64,000 nt of DNA from Mesorhizobium tamadayense (GCF_003863365.1 NZ_RQXT01000013.1:1-64000), one strand, 5' to 3'. Counted from the stretch's first letter, positions 8,352 through 18,509 are shown. The notes: generated from the letters alone by a model not told the origin. Translations and numbers: made by a program.

Positions 8352-9248
8352 ATGATCGACTGGGATGACATTCGCTACTTTCTTGCCGTCGCGCGCGGAG
8401 GCTCGGTGCGGGCTGCCGCCGAGCGCCTCGGCGTGAACCACTCGACCGTGCTGCGACGCGTCGCCCAGCTCGAGGAACGCCTCGGGGTGCACATGTTCGA
8501 AAAGCTGCCTTCGGGCTACCGCCTGACGGCTGCGGGCGAGGAGGTCCTCCAGTTCGCGGACCAGATGGAAGTGTCGTCGCACCTGCTGGAGACGCGCGTC
8601 TTCGGGCGCGACCAGAGCGTGCGCGGGCTTCTGCGGGTGACGCTGGCACCGCCCCTCGCGACACACCTGCTCATGCCGGACTTCGCCGATTTCGCGCGTC
8701 TGCATCCGGACATCGAGATGGAAATCTTGTCGTCCGGCGAGCTGGCAAATCTGACCAACCGAGAGGCCGACGTCGCGATCCGCGTCGTCTACGACCGCAA
8801 AACCCTGCCGCTCAATCTTCACGGCCTGAAGGGACCGGAGCTGTTCGGCGGCGTCTACATGTCCTGCGATCGACTAGCCGCGTGGCGTGCGGGCGCGCCT
8901 GATCCCATCCGGTGGATCGTCATAAGCATTCATGGAATTCCGGAATGGGCCAGCGAGGGTGAGGTTCGCACCACGGGGGTTCCATTCAGGACCACGGACG
9001 CCGAGGCGCAGATCGTTGCTGTACGGCAAGGGCTCGGGATGACGACACTGCCGTGCTTCATTGGCGATGCCGACCCCCTACTGGTGAGGGTGCCGGGCAC
9101 CGACCTGCACATGTACGGAACGGTTTGGCTTCTCACACAGGGGGAGACACGCAAGACGAAGCGCGTGCGGCTCTTCACCGAGTTCGTTTCCCGCAGGCTC
9201 GCCGCGTACGCGCCGCTTCTCGCGGGACTGTCCGTATCGCGCGACTGA
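8352..9248 (+). CDS. LysR-family transcriptional regulator
   Basis: A 298-residue regulator with an N-terminal winged helix-turn-helix: DDIRYFLAVARGGSVRAAAE, then LGVNHSTVLRRVAQLEERLG (residues about 4-45). The C-terminal part (from about residue 90) is the periplasmic-binding-like effector domain, with the usual VRGLLRVTLAPPLA entry strand. The start was taken at ATG 8352, just before the conserved DWDDIRYF segment. It is transcribed divergently from the SDR and reductase pair, which is the typical arrangement for a LysR activator and its target. The effector is unknown. Confidence 0.9.
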   Translation: MIDWDDIRYFLAVARGGSVRAAAERLGVNHSTVLRRVAQLEERLGVHMFEKLPSGYRLTAAGEEVLQFADQMEVSSHLLETRVFGRDQSVRGLLRVTLAPPLATHLLMPDFADFARLHPDIEMEILSSGELANLTNREADVAIRVVYDRKTLPLNLHGLKGPELFGGVYMSCDRLAAWRAGAPDPIRWIVISIHGIPEWASEGEVRTTGVPFRTTDAEAQIVAVRQGLGMTTLPCFIGDADPLLVRVPGTDLHMYGTVWLLTQGETRKTKRVRLFTEFVSRRLAAYAPLLAGLSVSRD

Positions 9249-10149
9249 CGCGCGGCAGTCGCCGGCGACGCTTGCCGTAATCCGGTCGGAAGCCGAGCTG
9301 CGATCGCTTGAAGCGGCGTCGTTCAATCCGCGAATGGTGCGCCGTATCGCAACCGGCGCGAGGGCCACACTACTGACGGCGACGGACTTCACCATCGCTG
9401 ACGGTCTTTTGGCAGGCTGGAGACGCCGCTTTTGCGGAGAACTCCGAGGAAAATAGACCAACCGATATCGAAAGTCTTTGAACCCGAGCAAATCGCGGAT
9501 CGCCGAAATTCTCCTTTGAATTCAAGAGCGAGAATTTCTGACGGATCCGGGACACGGTTCTTCGTCGTCAGCGGAAAGATTTTCCTCGATGGATCAATGC
9601 GTTATCATCCCTCAGAACAATCGAGTGGGAGTGAGGAGCTGGGACGGCGATTTTCGCCGTCGCATAGATTGTTTTCGCGCCCTCACTTCTCTCCGAACTG
9701 GCATTCGCCATCTCCTATCGGCAAGTCCCATCTGCGGCCAGGTCGCTGATGACGTAAAGCCCTTTCAAAGGGGGTTGAGGCCTGTGGCGTGGAACGGCGC
9801 GCGCAAAGGCCGGTCTGCTTTGCGCCTTAATGCCGGCCATTCAGATCAATGCCATCGCTACCCGAAAGCGGACATTGGTCTGCGTAAGACTGTAAGTCGC
9901 GGTTGCGCCAGGGCCGTCTTTGCCGAGGCTGACCGTGGATGTCCCGTCTTTGAGGCCGCGCATCATGCATGCCGAAGGGAAGCCTTTCCTTGAGCAGGAA
10001 AAGCCAGATAGGCCGATGCCGAACATCACGACGGAGTTGCGGTAGAGCCTGTATGCCAGCGCGACAAGTCGCGATACTCGGCCACGGTCAGGATCGTGAT
10101 GTCGCCGAAGCCGCGCTCGTCTGCCGGCAGAGACGTGATGCACCGTTGA
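9249..10149. other. 900-bp gap without a supportable gene
   Basis: Several short frames cross this region but none has a ribosome site plus recognisable protein sequence. At about 9846-9880 there is a copy, reversed, of an ATGTCCGCTTTCGGG-like motif that recurs near 39861 and 43857, so part of it may be old repeat DNA. A minus-strand frame of about 100 codons (9841-10143) directly follows the cyclase gene and may be a decayed gene; I cannot name it. Confidence 0.4.
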
Positions 10150-13100
10150 TTACGCCACGTCTGCTGCGATGAACCAATCGTTGACCTCCCGCAATTCCGC
10201 ACGGGCCTCTTCGAACCTACCCTGCGACCGCAATAGCTTCGCCAGACTATTGGCCGCCTGCAACTCCCAACTCCTAGCGTTCTGCTGCCGCGCAAAGGCA
10301 ATCGCCTCGCGGAAGGAAGTCTCCGCCGCTCTGTCTCCTACTCCATTTGCAAGTTCGATCTCACCGCGAATGCGAAGCAAGGCAGCCGTAAAGTAATGCT
10401 CGCCAATCTTTTCGGCCTCTCGCAGACCTTTCTCAACGGTCTCTGCCGCAATATTGAATTGCCCAGAGTTCATGAAAGCCTTGGCCAGTAAGCCTAAATA
10501 ACACGACTTGTCGACCTCCTGATCTTCAAGATCGCTCTCGGTCAATGCCATCATGTGGCTTCCCGCCAGACTGTCATTGAGGTTCGATGCAGCTAGGCCG
10601 CCAAAAAAACGCGCCACCCTTGCCCAGAGATTGAAACCGTTTTCCTGCGCTAGCGGCAGGAGTTCATCCGCCAGTCGAGCGATCTCCCTGCTCTCTTCGC
10701 GGAAGGCGAACAACACGCACCCGTTTCCCAAACAGGCGGCCAAGCGATAGGCGGACTGCTGCCGAACGGTCGCCTCCGCCTCGAGGTAGAGTTTCAGCGC
10801 TTGATGGCGATACCCCAGAATATGCAAGGTCCAGGAAAGGTAGATCATGGCCATACTCGGAAAGTCGCTGCCGACCTTGTCTGCGCTGCCCTTGTGGCTG
10901 AGAGCGCGCTCAAGATATTGCCGGGCCGCCGCCAACTCGCCCTGACAGAACAGACTCATCCCCTTGAACTGCAGACCTATGACGAGCGCGTTTAGGTAGC
11001 CCCCCTCCTCGCCGACTCGAATTAACTCATCACTGGCCGCGAGGGCCTTACCAAACTGGCCAGAGTTGAAATGGGTGCCGAAAAGCCCGTCGAGCGCCCT
11101 GATCGTCGCTTCCGGCTCGCCAAGCTTTTCGCTCAGTGCAATGGCCCGCTGATACGCGGCACTGCCCTCGCCCGTCACATAGCCTAGCGCAGCGTAGAGC
11201 ACATCGCCCAGCTCCAGTTCGAAGCGAAGCAGCCTGCGGCTACGATCATCGGATTCGGGCAAGAGTTTCGCGGCTTCGAGCCCCTTCCTGAAGGTACGCA
11301 CTGCGTCAACTTTTGCCCAAGTCTTAGCCGCCTTCAGCCCTGCCAGCAGCCAGTAGTCAGCGGCGCGATCAAACAGACCTGCGTCGGCGAAGTGCTCAGC
11401 GAGCACTTCGGGATAGGCAAAAGCAGCGTTGTCGTCGCGCAGTTCGATACATTCGGCAATCAATTTGTGGATCTGCTGCGCACGTTCGTGCAGCATCGTG
11501 CCTCTAGCGGCCTGCTGCAGCAGCACGTGGGTGAACGAAAAGCCCGCGCCGGCTGTCCCTCGCTCGGCTACGATCAGTCCCGTGCGCATCAGGTCACCAA
11601 CTGCGGCGCGCAACTCCGCTTCGGGCCAATCGCAAATCTCGCGCAGTATGTCGAAATCGAATTCGCGGCCGATCGCCGCTGCGATCTGCGCAACTTCCTT
11701 GGCAGGCCCCAGCCTGTCGAGGCGGGCAAGCAGCGAGAACTGCAGGGAGTTTGGAATGTTGTTCGTAAGCGACAAACGCTTTGGCTGCGGTACGTCCAGC
11801 CGCAACCCCGTTTCGACCACGCTCCGAGTAAGCTCTTCGATATAGAGCGGGACGCCTTCACTGCGATCGAGCACCACTGAAACATCAGCAGCGAGCGCAT
11901 TCGGACTAATATCGTGGACAATCGCTTCGGCATCCTCGCGTCCGAGCGCTTCAAGCCTGATGTGATGCACATCCGGCCTGTCGAACCATGGAACGCTTGC
12001 GTTGTTCCTGCTCGATACAAGCAACAGCGCAGGAGTCGAAGCCAGCCCGGCGACGATTTTGTCGAGAAGCTCGCGTGAGGTCGCGTCGGCCCATTGTTCA
12101 TCTTCGAACAAGATCAGGATCGGGGTAGCACGCGCCAGATAACTGATCAGATCCATGAACGCCTGCTCGGCGATGTTGCGCTGTCGTTCGGCGCTTATCC
12201 CCTCGAGCCTGTCCGGCCTGGTCGTTGGTATGCCGAGCAGGCTTGAGAAGATCGCCAGCGCGACGTCGCTGGACACCGAACCTATCGACAGTCCGTTGCT
12301 GAGCTTTCGTAGCTTTTCTTCCGTCGAGTCACCGTCCTCGATCGTTGCGATCCTCTGCAATTCTGCGAGGAATGGATAAAGGGTGCTGTTCTCGAAGGTC
12401 GGAGAACATTGCATGGTCAGCTGCGGAAAGCTGCGCAGGCGCTGCTGGATCTCGTTGAGCAACCGGGATTTGCCGATTCCCGACTCTCCCGAGACCCACA
12501 CCGCATTGCCGCGCCTGTCGCGCACGACGCTCTCCCAGCGCTCCATCAGCAGTCGCAATTCGGCATTGCGGCCGCACAGCTTGGTCATATGCGCACGCTT
12601 TGCAAAGCGGGTCGGCACCATGCGCGCCCGTTGCACCTGCCAAACCTGGACTGGCTCGGCGAATCCCTTCAGCTCATGTTTGCCGAACTTGGTGAAATCA
12701 ATCGCGCCGCTCGCGGCCTCGAAGGTCGCCGCGTCGACAAGGACCGTATTCGGCTTGGCCAGTACCTGCAGCCGTGCCGCTAGATGCGCGACGTGGCCGA
12801 AGGCGACAGTGGACACGCCGCTCGGCGCGCCGACGAACTCCCCCACCACGACTTGGCCGCTCGCGATCCCCACCCTCACTTGCAACGGATATCCCTGATT
12901 TGCCGAGATGGTGGCCACCGCATCGACGATCTCGAGTGCCGCCAGCACCGCGAACTCGCTGTCGTCCTCGCCAGCTCTTGGATAGCCGAAATAGGCCTGG
13001 ACGGCGTCGCCGATGTAACTAGCCGTCACACCCTTGCGGCGCCGGACAACGCTGCTGCAGGTCTGCAGAAAGCTCTCAATCAGGCGTTGGAAATCCTCGG

Positions 13101-13233
13101 GATCTAGGCGGTCGGCATATTCGGTTGACCCCACGATGTCACAAAACAGGATGGTGAGATAACGCCGCTCTGCAACAGACTTCGCGGGACTGCTGGGCAA
13201 AATCGGGCTAGCCAAAGGAACCGGTGTGGTCAC
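10150..13233 (-). CDS. Class III cyclase-like / AAA ATPase / TPR signalling protein
   Basis: A 1027-residue cytoplasmic protein. Residues about 20-200 form a class III cyclase-homology domain: the first metal Asp is in LFCDIVGSTEYADRL and the second in SYIGDAVQAYFG. A STAND/AAA ATPase follows (Walker A SGESGIGKSRLL near 245, Walker B LILFEDEQWAD near 375), then a helical TPR-type C-terminus. The substrate-selecting Lys before xxGD is Ser, and the transition-state Asn of the usual VNxAAR is His (VAHLAARL), so cyclase activity is doubtful. Start GTG 13233 follows AAGGAGGG. A truncated paralogue lies at 20636. Confidence 0.88.
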   Translation of the reverse strand: MTTPVPLASPILPSSPAKSVAERRYLTILFCDIVGSTEYADRLDPEDFQRLIESFLQTCSSVVRRRKGVTASYIGDAVQAYFGYPRAGEDDSEFAVLAALEIVDAVATISANQGYPLQVRVGIASGQVVVGEFVGAPSGVSTVAFGHVAHLAARLQVLAKPNTVLVDAATFEAASGAIDFTKFGKHELKGFAEPVQVWQVQRARMVPTRFAKRAHMTKLCGRNAELRLLMERWESVVRDRRGNAVWVSGESGIGKSRLLNEIQQRLRSFPQLTMQCSPTFENSTLYPFLAELQRIATIEDGDSTEEKLRKLSNGLSIGSVSSDVALAIFSSLLGIPTTRPDRLEGISAERQRNIAEQAFMDLISYLARATPILILFEDEQWADATSRELLDKIVAGLASTPALLLVSSRNNASVPWFDRPDVHHIRLEALGREDAEAIVHDISPNALAADVSVVLDRSEGVPLYIEELTRSVVETGLRLDVPQPKRLSLTNNIPNSLQFSLLARLDRLGPAKEVAQIAAAIGREFDFDILREICDWPEAELRAAVGDLMRTGLIVAERGTAGAGFSFTHVLLQQAARGTMLHERAQQIHKLIAECIELRDDNAAFAYPEVLAEHFADAGLFDRAADYWLLAGLKAAKTWAKVDAVRTFRKGLEAAKLLPESDDRSRRLLRFELELGDVLYAALGYVTGEGSAAYQRAIALSEKLGEPEATIRALDGLFGTHFNSGQFGKALAASDELIRVGEEGGYLNALVIGLQFKGMSLFCQGELAAARQYLERALSHKGSADKVGSDFPSMAMIYLSWTLHILGYRHQALKLYLEAEATVRQQSAYRLAACLGNGCVLFAFREESREIARLADELLPLAQENGFNLWARVARFFGGLAASNLNDSLAGSHMMALTESDLEDQEVDKSCYLGLLAKAFMNSGQFNIAAETVEKGLREAEKIGEHYFTAALLRIRGEIELANGVGDRAAETSFREAIAFARQQNARSWELQAANSLAKLLRSQGRFEEARAELREVNDWFIAADVA

Positions 13234-13329
13234 GCTCTGGGACCCTCCTTGGTGCGGCGACTATGTAGCACCAGTCATCTTATCGCAAATCCTTGCGCTC
13301 ATCAGCCGCTTTCGATCGCGTCAAGTGGA

Positions 13330-13910
13330 TCATCGAAGGTCGTCACACTGAACATCGGCGTAGTTCAAATGGTCTGCCTCGCCAAATGCCGCTTCGCTCT
13401 GGTCGAAGCAGAACCGTTTGGGCACCAATCGAATCAAGGTGCGTCGGTTGCATTCACCAGGTAGATCGATTTGGAAGGTGCGCGGCAACATCGACGTCGG
13501 ATCGCTCCATTTGGTGTGACCGGCAAACGAAACGTTCTGGATCAACAGGCTGGAGCCGGCTAAGCTGACTGAGCCGGAAATGGCCTCGACGTTGGTACCC
13601 TTTGCCTGCTCGATGCTCGGATATTCGCCGCTTTGCGGCGGATCCCCGTTTGCCGGGATCGCGCCGCGCTGACTACCACATTGATCCTGATATCGTCGCG
13701 CTCTGGAACATCACCGTAGCTGTTGCGAAAGGTCCAGCTTAGGCGAAGGACACGCGCCTTCGCCTCCTCTCCGGGCGGTGGAGGCAAAACCTGAATCTCA
13801 GCATCGGCGAGCGAAGAGCCTTCATCCTCCGCCTCTGGCGCCGGGCAGCGAGTGTAGAGTGGGCGGTAGCCACACTCAGAGCCACCGGCTCCCCACCGGT
13901 TGCGCCGCGA
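13330..13910 (-). pseudogene. C-terminal remnant of a dihaem cytochrome-like protein
   Basis: On the minus strand SECGYRPLYTRCPAP, VLRLSWTF, VPERDDIRINV, then in another frame QNVSFAGHTKWSDP and LIRLVPKRFCFDQ, align collinearly with the last 170 residues of the protein encoded at 18510-20555 (AECGYHPLYTPCPAP, VPERDDVRVNV, QNASYAGHTRWTDP, LIRLLPKRFCFDE). A frameshift lies near 13640. The other 500 residues, including both haem motifs, are absent. It ends 96 bp before the cyclase gene, the same order as in the intact copy, so it is one half of an inverted duplication. Confidence 0.85.
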
Positions 13911-14383
13911 TCTTCACCGATGACAGCGAAGCCTTCTCACCCTACGCGCCTCCCGCGCGGGGACGGGCGGCGATTGAGGCTCTCCACTCAGAATGGGTGA
14001 AGATCGGCGGCGAGGATAAGGAACTCAGAGTTGTCGAGGCAGGCGTCACTTGGCCCCGTACTCGGACGGTCAGGATTTGGGGACTTCGCTGAATGTGTTT
14101 CAGCGGCAAGCCAATTTAGTGCATCCCAGCGCGAACGACCTTCTCGAGCTGGGTGTCGCAAAACGTGGAGCCAGGCGCAAAGTTTGGCGTCGTGAAGATC
14201 GTGGCAATCGACCCCAACACCGGCGCCCCGAAATTGGGCATCGTTGGAAACCAGAGGATGCTTTCCGAGCGAGGCGGCTTGAGCGAGGCGAGTCTCCACC
14301 CAGTATCCGAGACCATCCTAAAAGGCGACATGACGCAAATAATGCAGGCGTGCGGGTAGGTCAGTGGTATCAAGAAATTAACA
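13911..14383. other. Gap with possible coding remnant, no intact gene
   Basis: No complete gene was found. On the minus strand, 14330 down to 14116 reads as protein-like sequence (SILWFPTMPNFGAPVLGSIA, then TIFTTPNF) that ends at a stop. It has no start or ribosome site of its own because it continues the antisense frame of the neighbouring gene. It may be the tail of another decayed gene. Similarity to the cytochrome-like pseudogene ends at about 13910. Confidence 0.35.
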
Positions 14384-16972
14384 TCATTTGGGATTGTTGG
14401 CTGTCTCGTTGATACTAGTGAGGAATGCGCTTTCTTTCGCCGGAATATAACGAGCTGAGACCTCATAGCTTTGCCGATCGAAATCCTTCGGCACCCAAGT
14501 TGCGCGCCCGGTGTCATCGAGTGCCACGGGTTCGCCCGCCGGCTCGCCGCGGACATAGAACTGCACTGTCCCCGTCGGGGCTTCTTTGCTGGGCAACCAT
14601 CTCGGCACGGGGGTCGCAACGAAAAAGCGCTGGATCGTGCCGCCGCTCTGTTCCGGTTTCGACTCTGCAGCCAGGATCGTAGTCGTTCCCCAACGTTCCA
14701 GACGCTCGGTCCTGAGATAGGTTTCTGCAAATCCGGTCTCGCCCGTAACCCCCACGTCGAAGATGCAATTCTGACGCCTCTGATAGTCGGCAAGCCCGCG
14801 GCAAACATCCCGCGAAATGCTCTCATGAGCAGGCCCTCCGGACTTCTGGTCGGGGACGTCGCAGGGTGGGGAAGCCTTCGGCCACGTTGCAGACGCGAAT
14901 TCGGGTGCGGGTTGCCCTCGGTCGAAGAGGCTGTTCGCCTCGCTGACACGCCAAGCCTGCGCGAATTCTCGATAGAGCACATCATAGCGCTGTGATAAGG
15001 ACGCCGGCCTCGCGCTGAGCGACGAGCCGTCCGGAAGGGTCGGCAGCCAGCTGTTGGCCGGCAGCGCGCCCATGATCCCCTCGTAAGCATCGGTCCCCGA
15101 GAGGTTCAGGTTGAGGTACCACTTGCCCTGAGAGGGCCAGAAGCCGGGCGTTGCCGCCAGTAGCCCGCCATTTGGGAACTCGACTTCCATACCGCCGACG
15201 GCCGAACGAAGGACGCGCCCACCTCCGGAGAGTGCTACCCCGTCATCGATCAAAGGCGTGGAAACTCCATCGATCCGAAGCTCCATCCCGGAAGGGTTGG
15301 CACTGACCACGAGGCTCGGCTGCCACGTGACGCGGTGCTTGCCGACCCGCGCCGCAACGGCTGAATTGATGCTTACGCACGTCGCGAGACCAGTATGAGG
15401 ATTTTGTCCCGGGAAAGAGCTGGTCGGTATTGCCGTCTGCCGGACCTGAACCTCGAATCCATCTGCCGCACGAGCCGCGACAAATTCACCGGATGCCTGG
15501 AAATCATAGTGGATGCCATCGACCGTCGTGATGTGGGGGTCCCCCTCGCTCGCCATCGGGCCGCCGCCAACGCGGTTGGATTCGGCCTCCCATGTCAGTG
15601 TGCCGTCAGGGTTGTCACCGGTGATGTTAGATTGGTCGGCCCATACCGGATGAGCTCGTCCTTGGAGGTAATCGAGGCCGGAATAGTCTCCATACTGTAT
15701 GTCATGCTTCCCGGCGGCCGAGGAACCCGTGCCGCTGGAGGTTCCGGCCCCGACCTGCTTGTTGGGGAAGAACGACGGAACGGACGACGTTGGGGTCGAA
15801 GCCGAGCAGAATTCCTGCATCTCGGTGTTGCTCGCCGAATTCCGAGCGTCGTGCCAGCAGACCAGGATGTTGCCTGAAAGTGGATTGGCAGCGATTCTCG
15901 GCAGAAACTGGCTGCGAACAGGGCTAGAGGAGTCGTCATTCACCCTGATCGGGGTTGAGTTCCATGTCTCGCCATTGTTGTCCGAGTATAGCAGCATGAT
16001 GTCAGTGTCGTTGCCCTCGTCGGCCACTTCGTCGGTGTAGACGAGGTATAGTCGACCAAAATGCGGGCTGGCGGGATTGCGGTCGTAGGCCAGGCCGGCT
16101 TCAGCGTCGACGCCATGAAAGTCCTGCGGCGGGATGAAGTCGATCCCTCCGACGTTCGTCGGCGTGGCCACTACCGCCGGTCCGAAGGGGAGAGCCCCGA
16201 GACCGTCGGGGTCGATATTGATCATTATATGCCCGGGGCCTTCGCCCGCCTTCGGAACTTGGCAAGCCTGGACGACTGTCCCGTCGGGCGCGATCGTGAC
16301 ATCGCCGAACGAGCAGCTATTCGTGCCTGGAACCGATTGCGGGGTCGAAGGGAACGGACCGATCATGGTACGACCAAGACCGTTTACGGCCGCGCCCATC
16401 GCCCGCATTCGATGCGGCAGATACCACACGATCCAGACGGCAACCGGCGCGCCGGCAGCAGTTGTGTTTTCTGCCACGACAGTTGGTTGGTCGGCGCTTC
16501 CTGCGAATTCCGTCAGCATCTCGAATGTCTGCCCCCCATCCGTGCTGATTAGGGTCACCACGCCGGTGATGTCGTCCTCCATATCGCTGACATTTGCCAA
16601 ATAGGTGACGTAGAGATTGCCGAACGAATCCCAGGCGACGCTCGGATCGCAGCAGGCGAGAGGTCCCTGGCCTGGGTCGCCGTCAGCGATCGCCTTGTCC
16701 GAATCGGGATAGCTCCAGCTATGGCCGCGATCGATGCTGCGGGCGAAGAAAAGACCGGGACCGGATTTGTTGCACGCGACGAACAGCTCGTTCCGGTTCG
16801 ACGGGTTGATGGCGATCGCACATTCGTTCTGAAAGTCCTCCATCTCCGATACATTGCGCTCGGCTTCGCCGACGATCTGCGCTGACGTATGCGCAACATC
16901 GATCGAGAGCCAAATTATCGCTGACAGGCAGGCCGCCAGTGCCCGCCTGCCACCCAAAGAAGTCGCCTTCAT
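14384..16972 (-). CDS. Secreted BNR-repeat / von Willebrand D-like / Ig-like protein
   Basis: An 862-residue exported protein with a Sec signal peptide (about residues 1-32, ending HTSAQ). The first half is a beta-propeller with Asp boxes: SIDRGHSW (near 80), STDGGQTF (near 145) and SDNNGETW (near 325). Near residue 475 comes GDPHITTVDGIHYDFQASGE, the entry motif of von Willebrand factor type D domains. The end (about 800-855) resembles a bacterial Ig-like module (TGTVQFYVRGEPAG). The fold suggests glycan binding or a surface adhesin. Sialidase activity cannot be claimed because the catalytic residues are not obvious. Confidence 0.8.
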   Translation of the reverse strand: MKATSLGGRRALAACLSAIIWLSIDVAHTSAQIVGEAERNVSEMEDFQNECAIAINPSNRNELFVACNKSGPGLFFARSIDRGHSWSYPDSDKAIADGDPGQGPLACCDPSVAWDSFGNLYVTYLANVSDMEDDITGVVTLISTDGGQTFEMLTEFAGSADQPTVVAENTTAAGAPVAVWIVWYLPHRMRAMGAAVNGLGRTMIGPFPSTPQSVPGTNSCSFGDVTIAPDGTVVQACQVPKAGEGPGHIMINIDPDGLGALPFGPAVVATPTNVGGIDFIPPQDFHGVDAEAGLAYDRNPASPHFGRLYLVYTDEVADEGNDTDIMLLYSDNNGETWNSTPIRVNDDSSSPVRSQFLPRIAANPLSGNILVCWHDARNSASNTEMQEFCSASTPTSSVPSFFPNKQVGAGTSSGTGSSAAGKHDIQYGDYSGLDYLQGRAHPVWADQSNITGDNPDGTLTWEAESNRVGGGPMASEGDPHITTVDGIHYDFQASGEFVAARAADGFEVQVRQTAIPTSSFPGQNPHTGLATCVSINSAVAARVGKHRVTWQPSLVVSANPSGMELRIDGVSTPLIDDGVALSGGGRVLRSAVGGMEVEFPNGGLLAATPGFWPSQGKWYLNLNLSGTDAYEGIMGALPANSWLPTLPDGSSLSARPASLSQRYDVLYREFAQAWRVSEANSLFDRGQPAPEFASATWPKASPPCDVPDQKSGGPAHESISRDVCRGLADYQRRQNCIFDVGVTGETGFAETYLRTERLERWGTTTILAAESKPEQSGGTIQRFFVATPVPRWLPSKEAPTGTVQFYVRGEPAGEPVALDDTGRATWVPKDFDRQSYEVSARYIPAKESAFLTSINETANNPK

Positions 16973-17024
16973 GGTGGTGGTCTCCTGCTGTATCGGCCGG
17001 TCGTGTAGGCCAACGAGTTGCCTG

Positions 17025-17534
17025 TCACTGTCGAGTCTTCCAGATACCGCGCCGCGCTTCCTTTGCCTGGTCCTCCGCCGTTTTCATTTCGTCGTATTTG
17101 TATCCGACGTAGCTCGACTGCCGGGAAACGAGACCATTGCGTACCAACTCGACGCCTACATCCTTGATTCCGTAGTCCGGATCATCGGTGAACAGTCGTC
17201 CGATCATTTCCCCTTCTGGCGTCCGGCCTTCGAAGCGCAGCGTACAGTTCTTTCCCAGCAGCCGCTGGGACACGAACAGGGTGGCCTTTTCCGCCATGTC
17301 GGAATCCCGCGGATTGTCGATGCCGACAATGCGGATCTCATATGTTCCGGCGCCATAGTCGAAAGTGAGGACGAGGTCTGCCTGTCTGACCGCGATGACC
17401 GTGCCGTCGACCGAGTCCCCGGCAAGGCCCGCCGAAGCAAGAGAAAGCAACACGGCTAAAAGCACGCCGAGCTTGAGCGTTCTTAACATCTTGGGCAGGG
17501 ACATCGGGAGCGGCCCGTTGACAGGTGTATGCAT
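17025..17534 (-). CDS. Staphylococcal-nuclease-like (thermonuclease) domain protein, exported
   Basis: A 169-residue protein with a hydrophobic leader (KLGVLLAVLLSLASAGLAG), followed by an SNase fold: VDGTVIAVRQADLVLTF, IRIVGIDNPR (Arg and Asp of the active-site loop), LRFEGRTPEGEMIGRLF with the second conserved Arg in GRLF, and YDEMKTAEDQAKEARRGIW, the usual C-terminal helix. The Glu after Asp-x-Pro in classic nucleases is Arg here, so catalysis may be weakened. In-frame ATGs at 17504 and 17489 are alternative starts that leave the leader intact. It could be a periplasmic calcium-dependent nuclease. Confidence 0.72.
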   Translation of the reverse strand: MHTPVNGPLPMSLPKMLRTLKLGVLLAVLLSLASAGLAGDSVDGTVIAVRQADLVLTFDYGAGTYEIRIVGIDNPRDSDMAEKATLFVSQRLLGKNCTLRFEGRTPEGEMIGRLFTDDPDYGIKDVGVELVRNGLVSRQSSYVGYKYDEMKTAEDQAKEARRGIWKTRQ

Positions 17535-17809
17535 CGTCGGTCAGTCGCTGAGCATGACAAACAATTTGATCTCAATAAAAATATCGAGCAATTGTCGGAT
17601 GCTTCAATGATATCTTACCACAAGCGATGGAGGAAGAATAATTCGAAGAGTGATTTGCGTTTTTGGGAACGGTCGACCTCCCGCCGCAGTGCTCCAATAG
17701 GCATGCCCGTTCCAGCCGTGAGATGTCGACGATTTCGACTTACGAATTTCATGTTCTCGTGTAGGGTAAGCAGGCACCTTCCATCACGTTCTATATGAGG
17801 GGAACTGTC

Positions 17810-18436
17810 ATGAGCGATCTTTGGAATGGCCTATTCAATAGTCGAACAGCTTTGAGATCTTTTGCCGTCGTGTCCGGAATTTGCCTTGCGTTCGAGGGGT
17901 CGGTGCCCGCACAGGCGCAGCAAGCGTGCAGCACCACCGCTGTTACCGGGTGGCTCCCACGCAACCCTTCCCTCGATGATCAGCGGTCGATCACGGATGT
18001 TCTGTCCAGCTATGCCTGGACGATCGATGACAGGGATCCGACATCGTTTGTTGATCTGTTCCTCAAGGAGGCGTCGTCTTCCTATGAACTCTGCAATGTC
18101 GGCGGACAAGTCTTCAAGTTGACGTTTGGACACCAGGATCCCAGCAAGGACCTCGAAACCGAAATGGCAAGTATCACGAAGTACTTGAAGGACCACGATC
18201 TTCAGACTCGACACCTTGTCACCAACACCTTGTTCGACGCAGCCAAAGACGGCAAGACGGTGAAGACGAAGTCGACCGTCCTCGTGACGTTGCAAGCCTC
18301 TAACCTCGAGGCGCCGGAGCTTGATTACTCGGCGGATGTCAGGGCGACCTTGGCAAAGGACGGCGACGGGAACTGGAAATTTCAATCCCTCACTGTCTAC
18401 GCCGACAATGCCGCTATCGTGGCCAAGAAACGATAA
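17810..18436 (+). CDS. Exported NTF2-like (SnoaL-type) protein
   Basis: A 208-residue protein with a signal peptide ending near SVPAQAQQA. The mature part shows the SnoaL pattern: DQRSITDVLSSYAWTIDDRD (helix with the conserved acidic turn), FVDLFLKEAS, RHLVTNTLFD and a final set of beta strands ending WKFQSLTVYADN. Such domains bind small hydrophobic molecules or act as isomerases or dehydratases. ATG 17810 was preferred because AGGGGAA lies just before it; ATG 17795 is five codons upstream. It precedes the cytochrome-like gene by 73 bp on the same strand and may be co-transcribed. Confidence 0.72.
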   Translation: MSDLWNGLFNSRTALRSFAVVSGICLAFEGSVPAQAQQACSTTAVTGWLPRNPSLDDQRSITDVLSSYAWTIDDRDPTSFVDLFLKEASSSYELCNVGGQVFKLTFGHQDPSKDLETEMASITKYLKDHDLQTRHLVTNTLFDAAKDGKTVKTKSTVLVTLQASNLEAPELDYSADVRATLAKDGDGNWKFQSLTVYADNAAIVAKKR

Positions 18437-18509
18437 TGGGTTTGGCTGCTGCGAGAACCCTGGTACAAGCTACTGCGGGCGACAGACCTAGACGCAGGGC
18501 GTAGTCTGC

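Noticed and set aside
9841..10143. 100-codon minus-strand frame following the cyclase-AAA gene
   Set aside because: Its end is made by a repeated intergenic motif, and no family is recognisable; kept only as a note on the gap.
14116..15090. 324-codon minus-strand frame overlapping the BNR protein
   Set aside because: Most of it is an alternative frame of the BNR/vWD gene; only the last 70 codons lie outside and may be an old remnant.
14384..16972. Calling the BNR protein an active sialidase
   Set aside because: Asp boxes alone show a propeller fold; the catalytic Arg triad could not be identified by eye.
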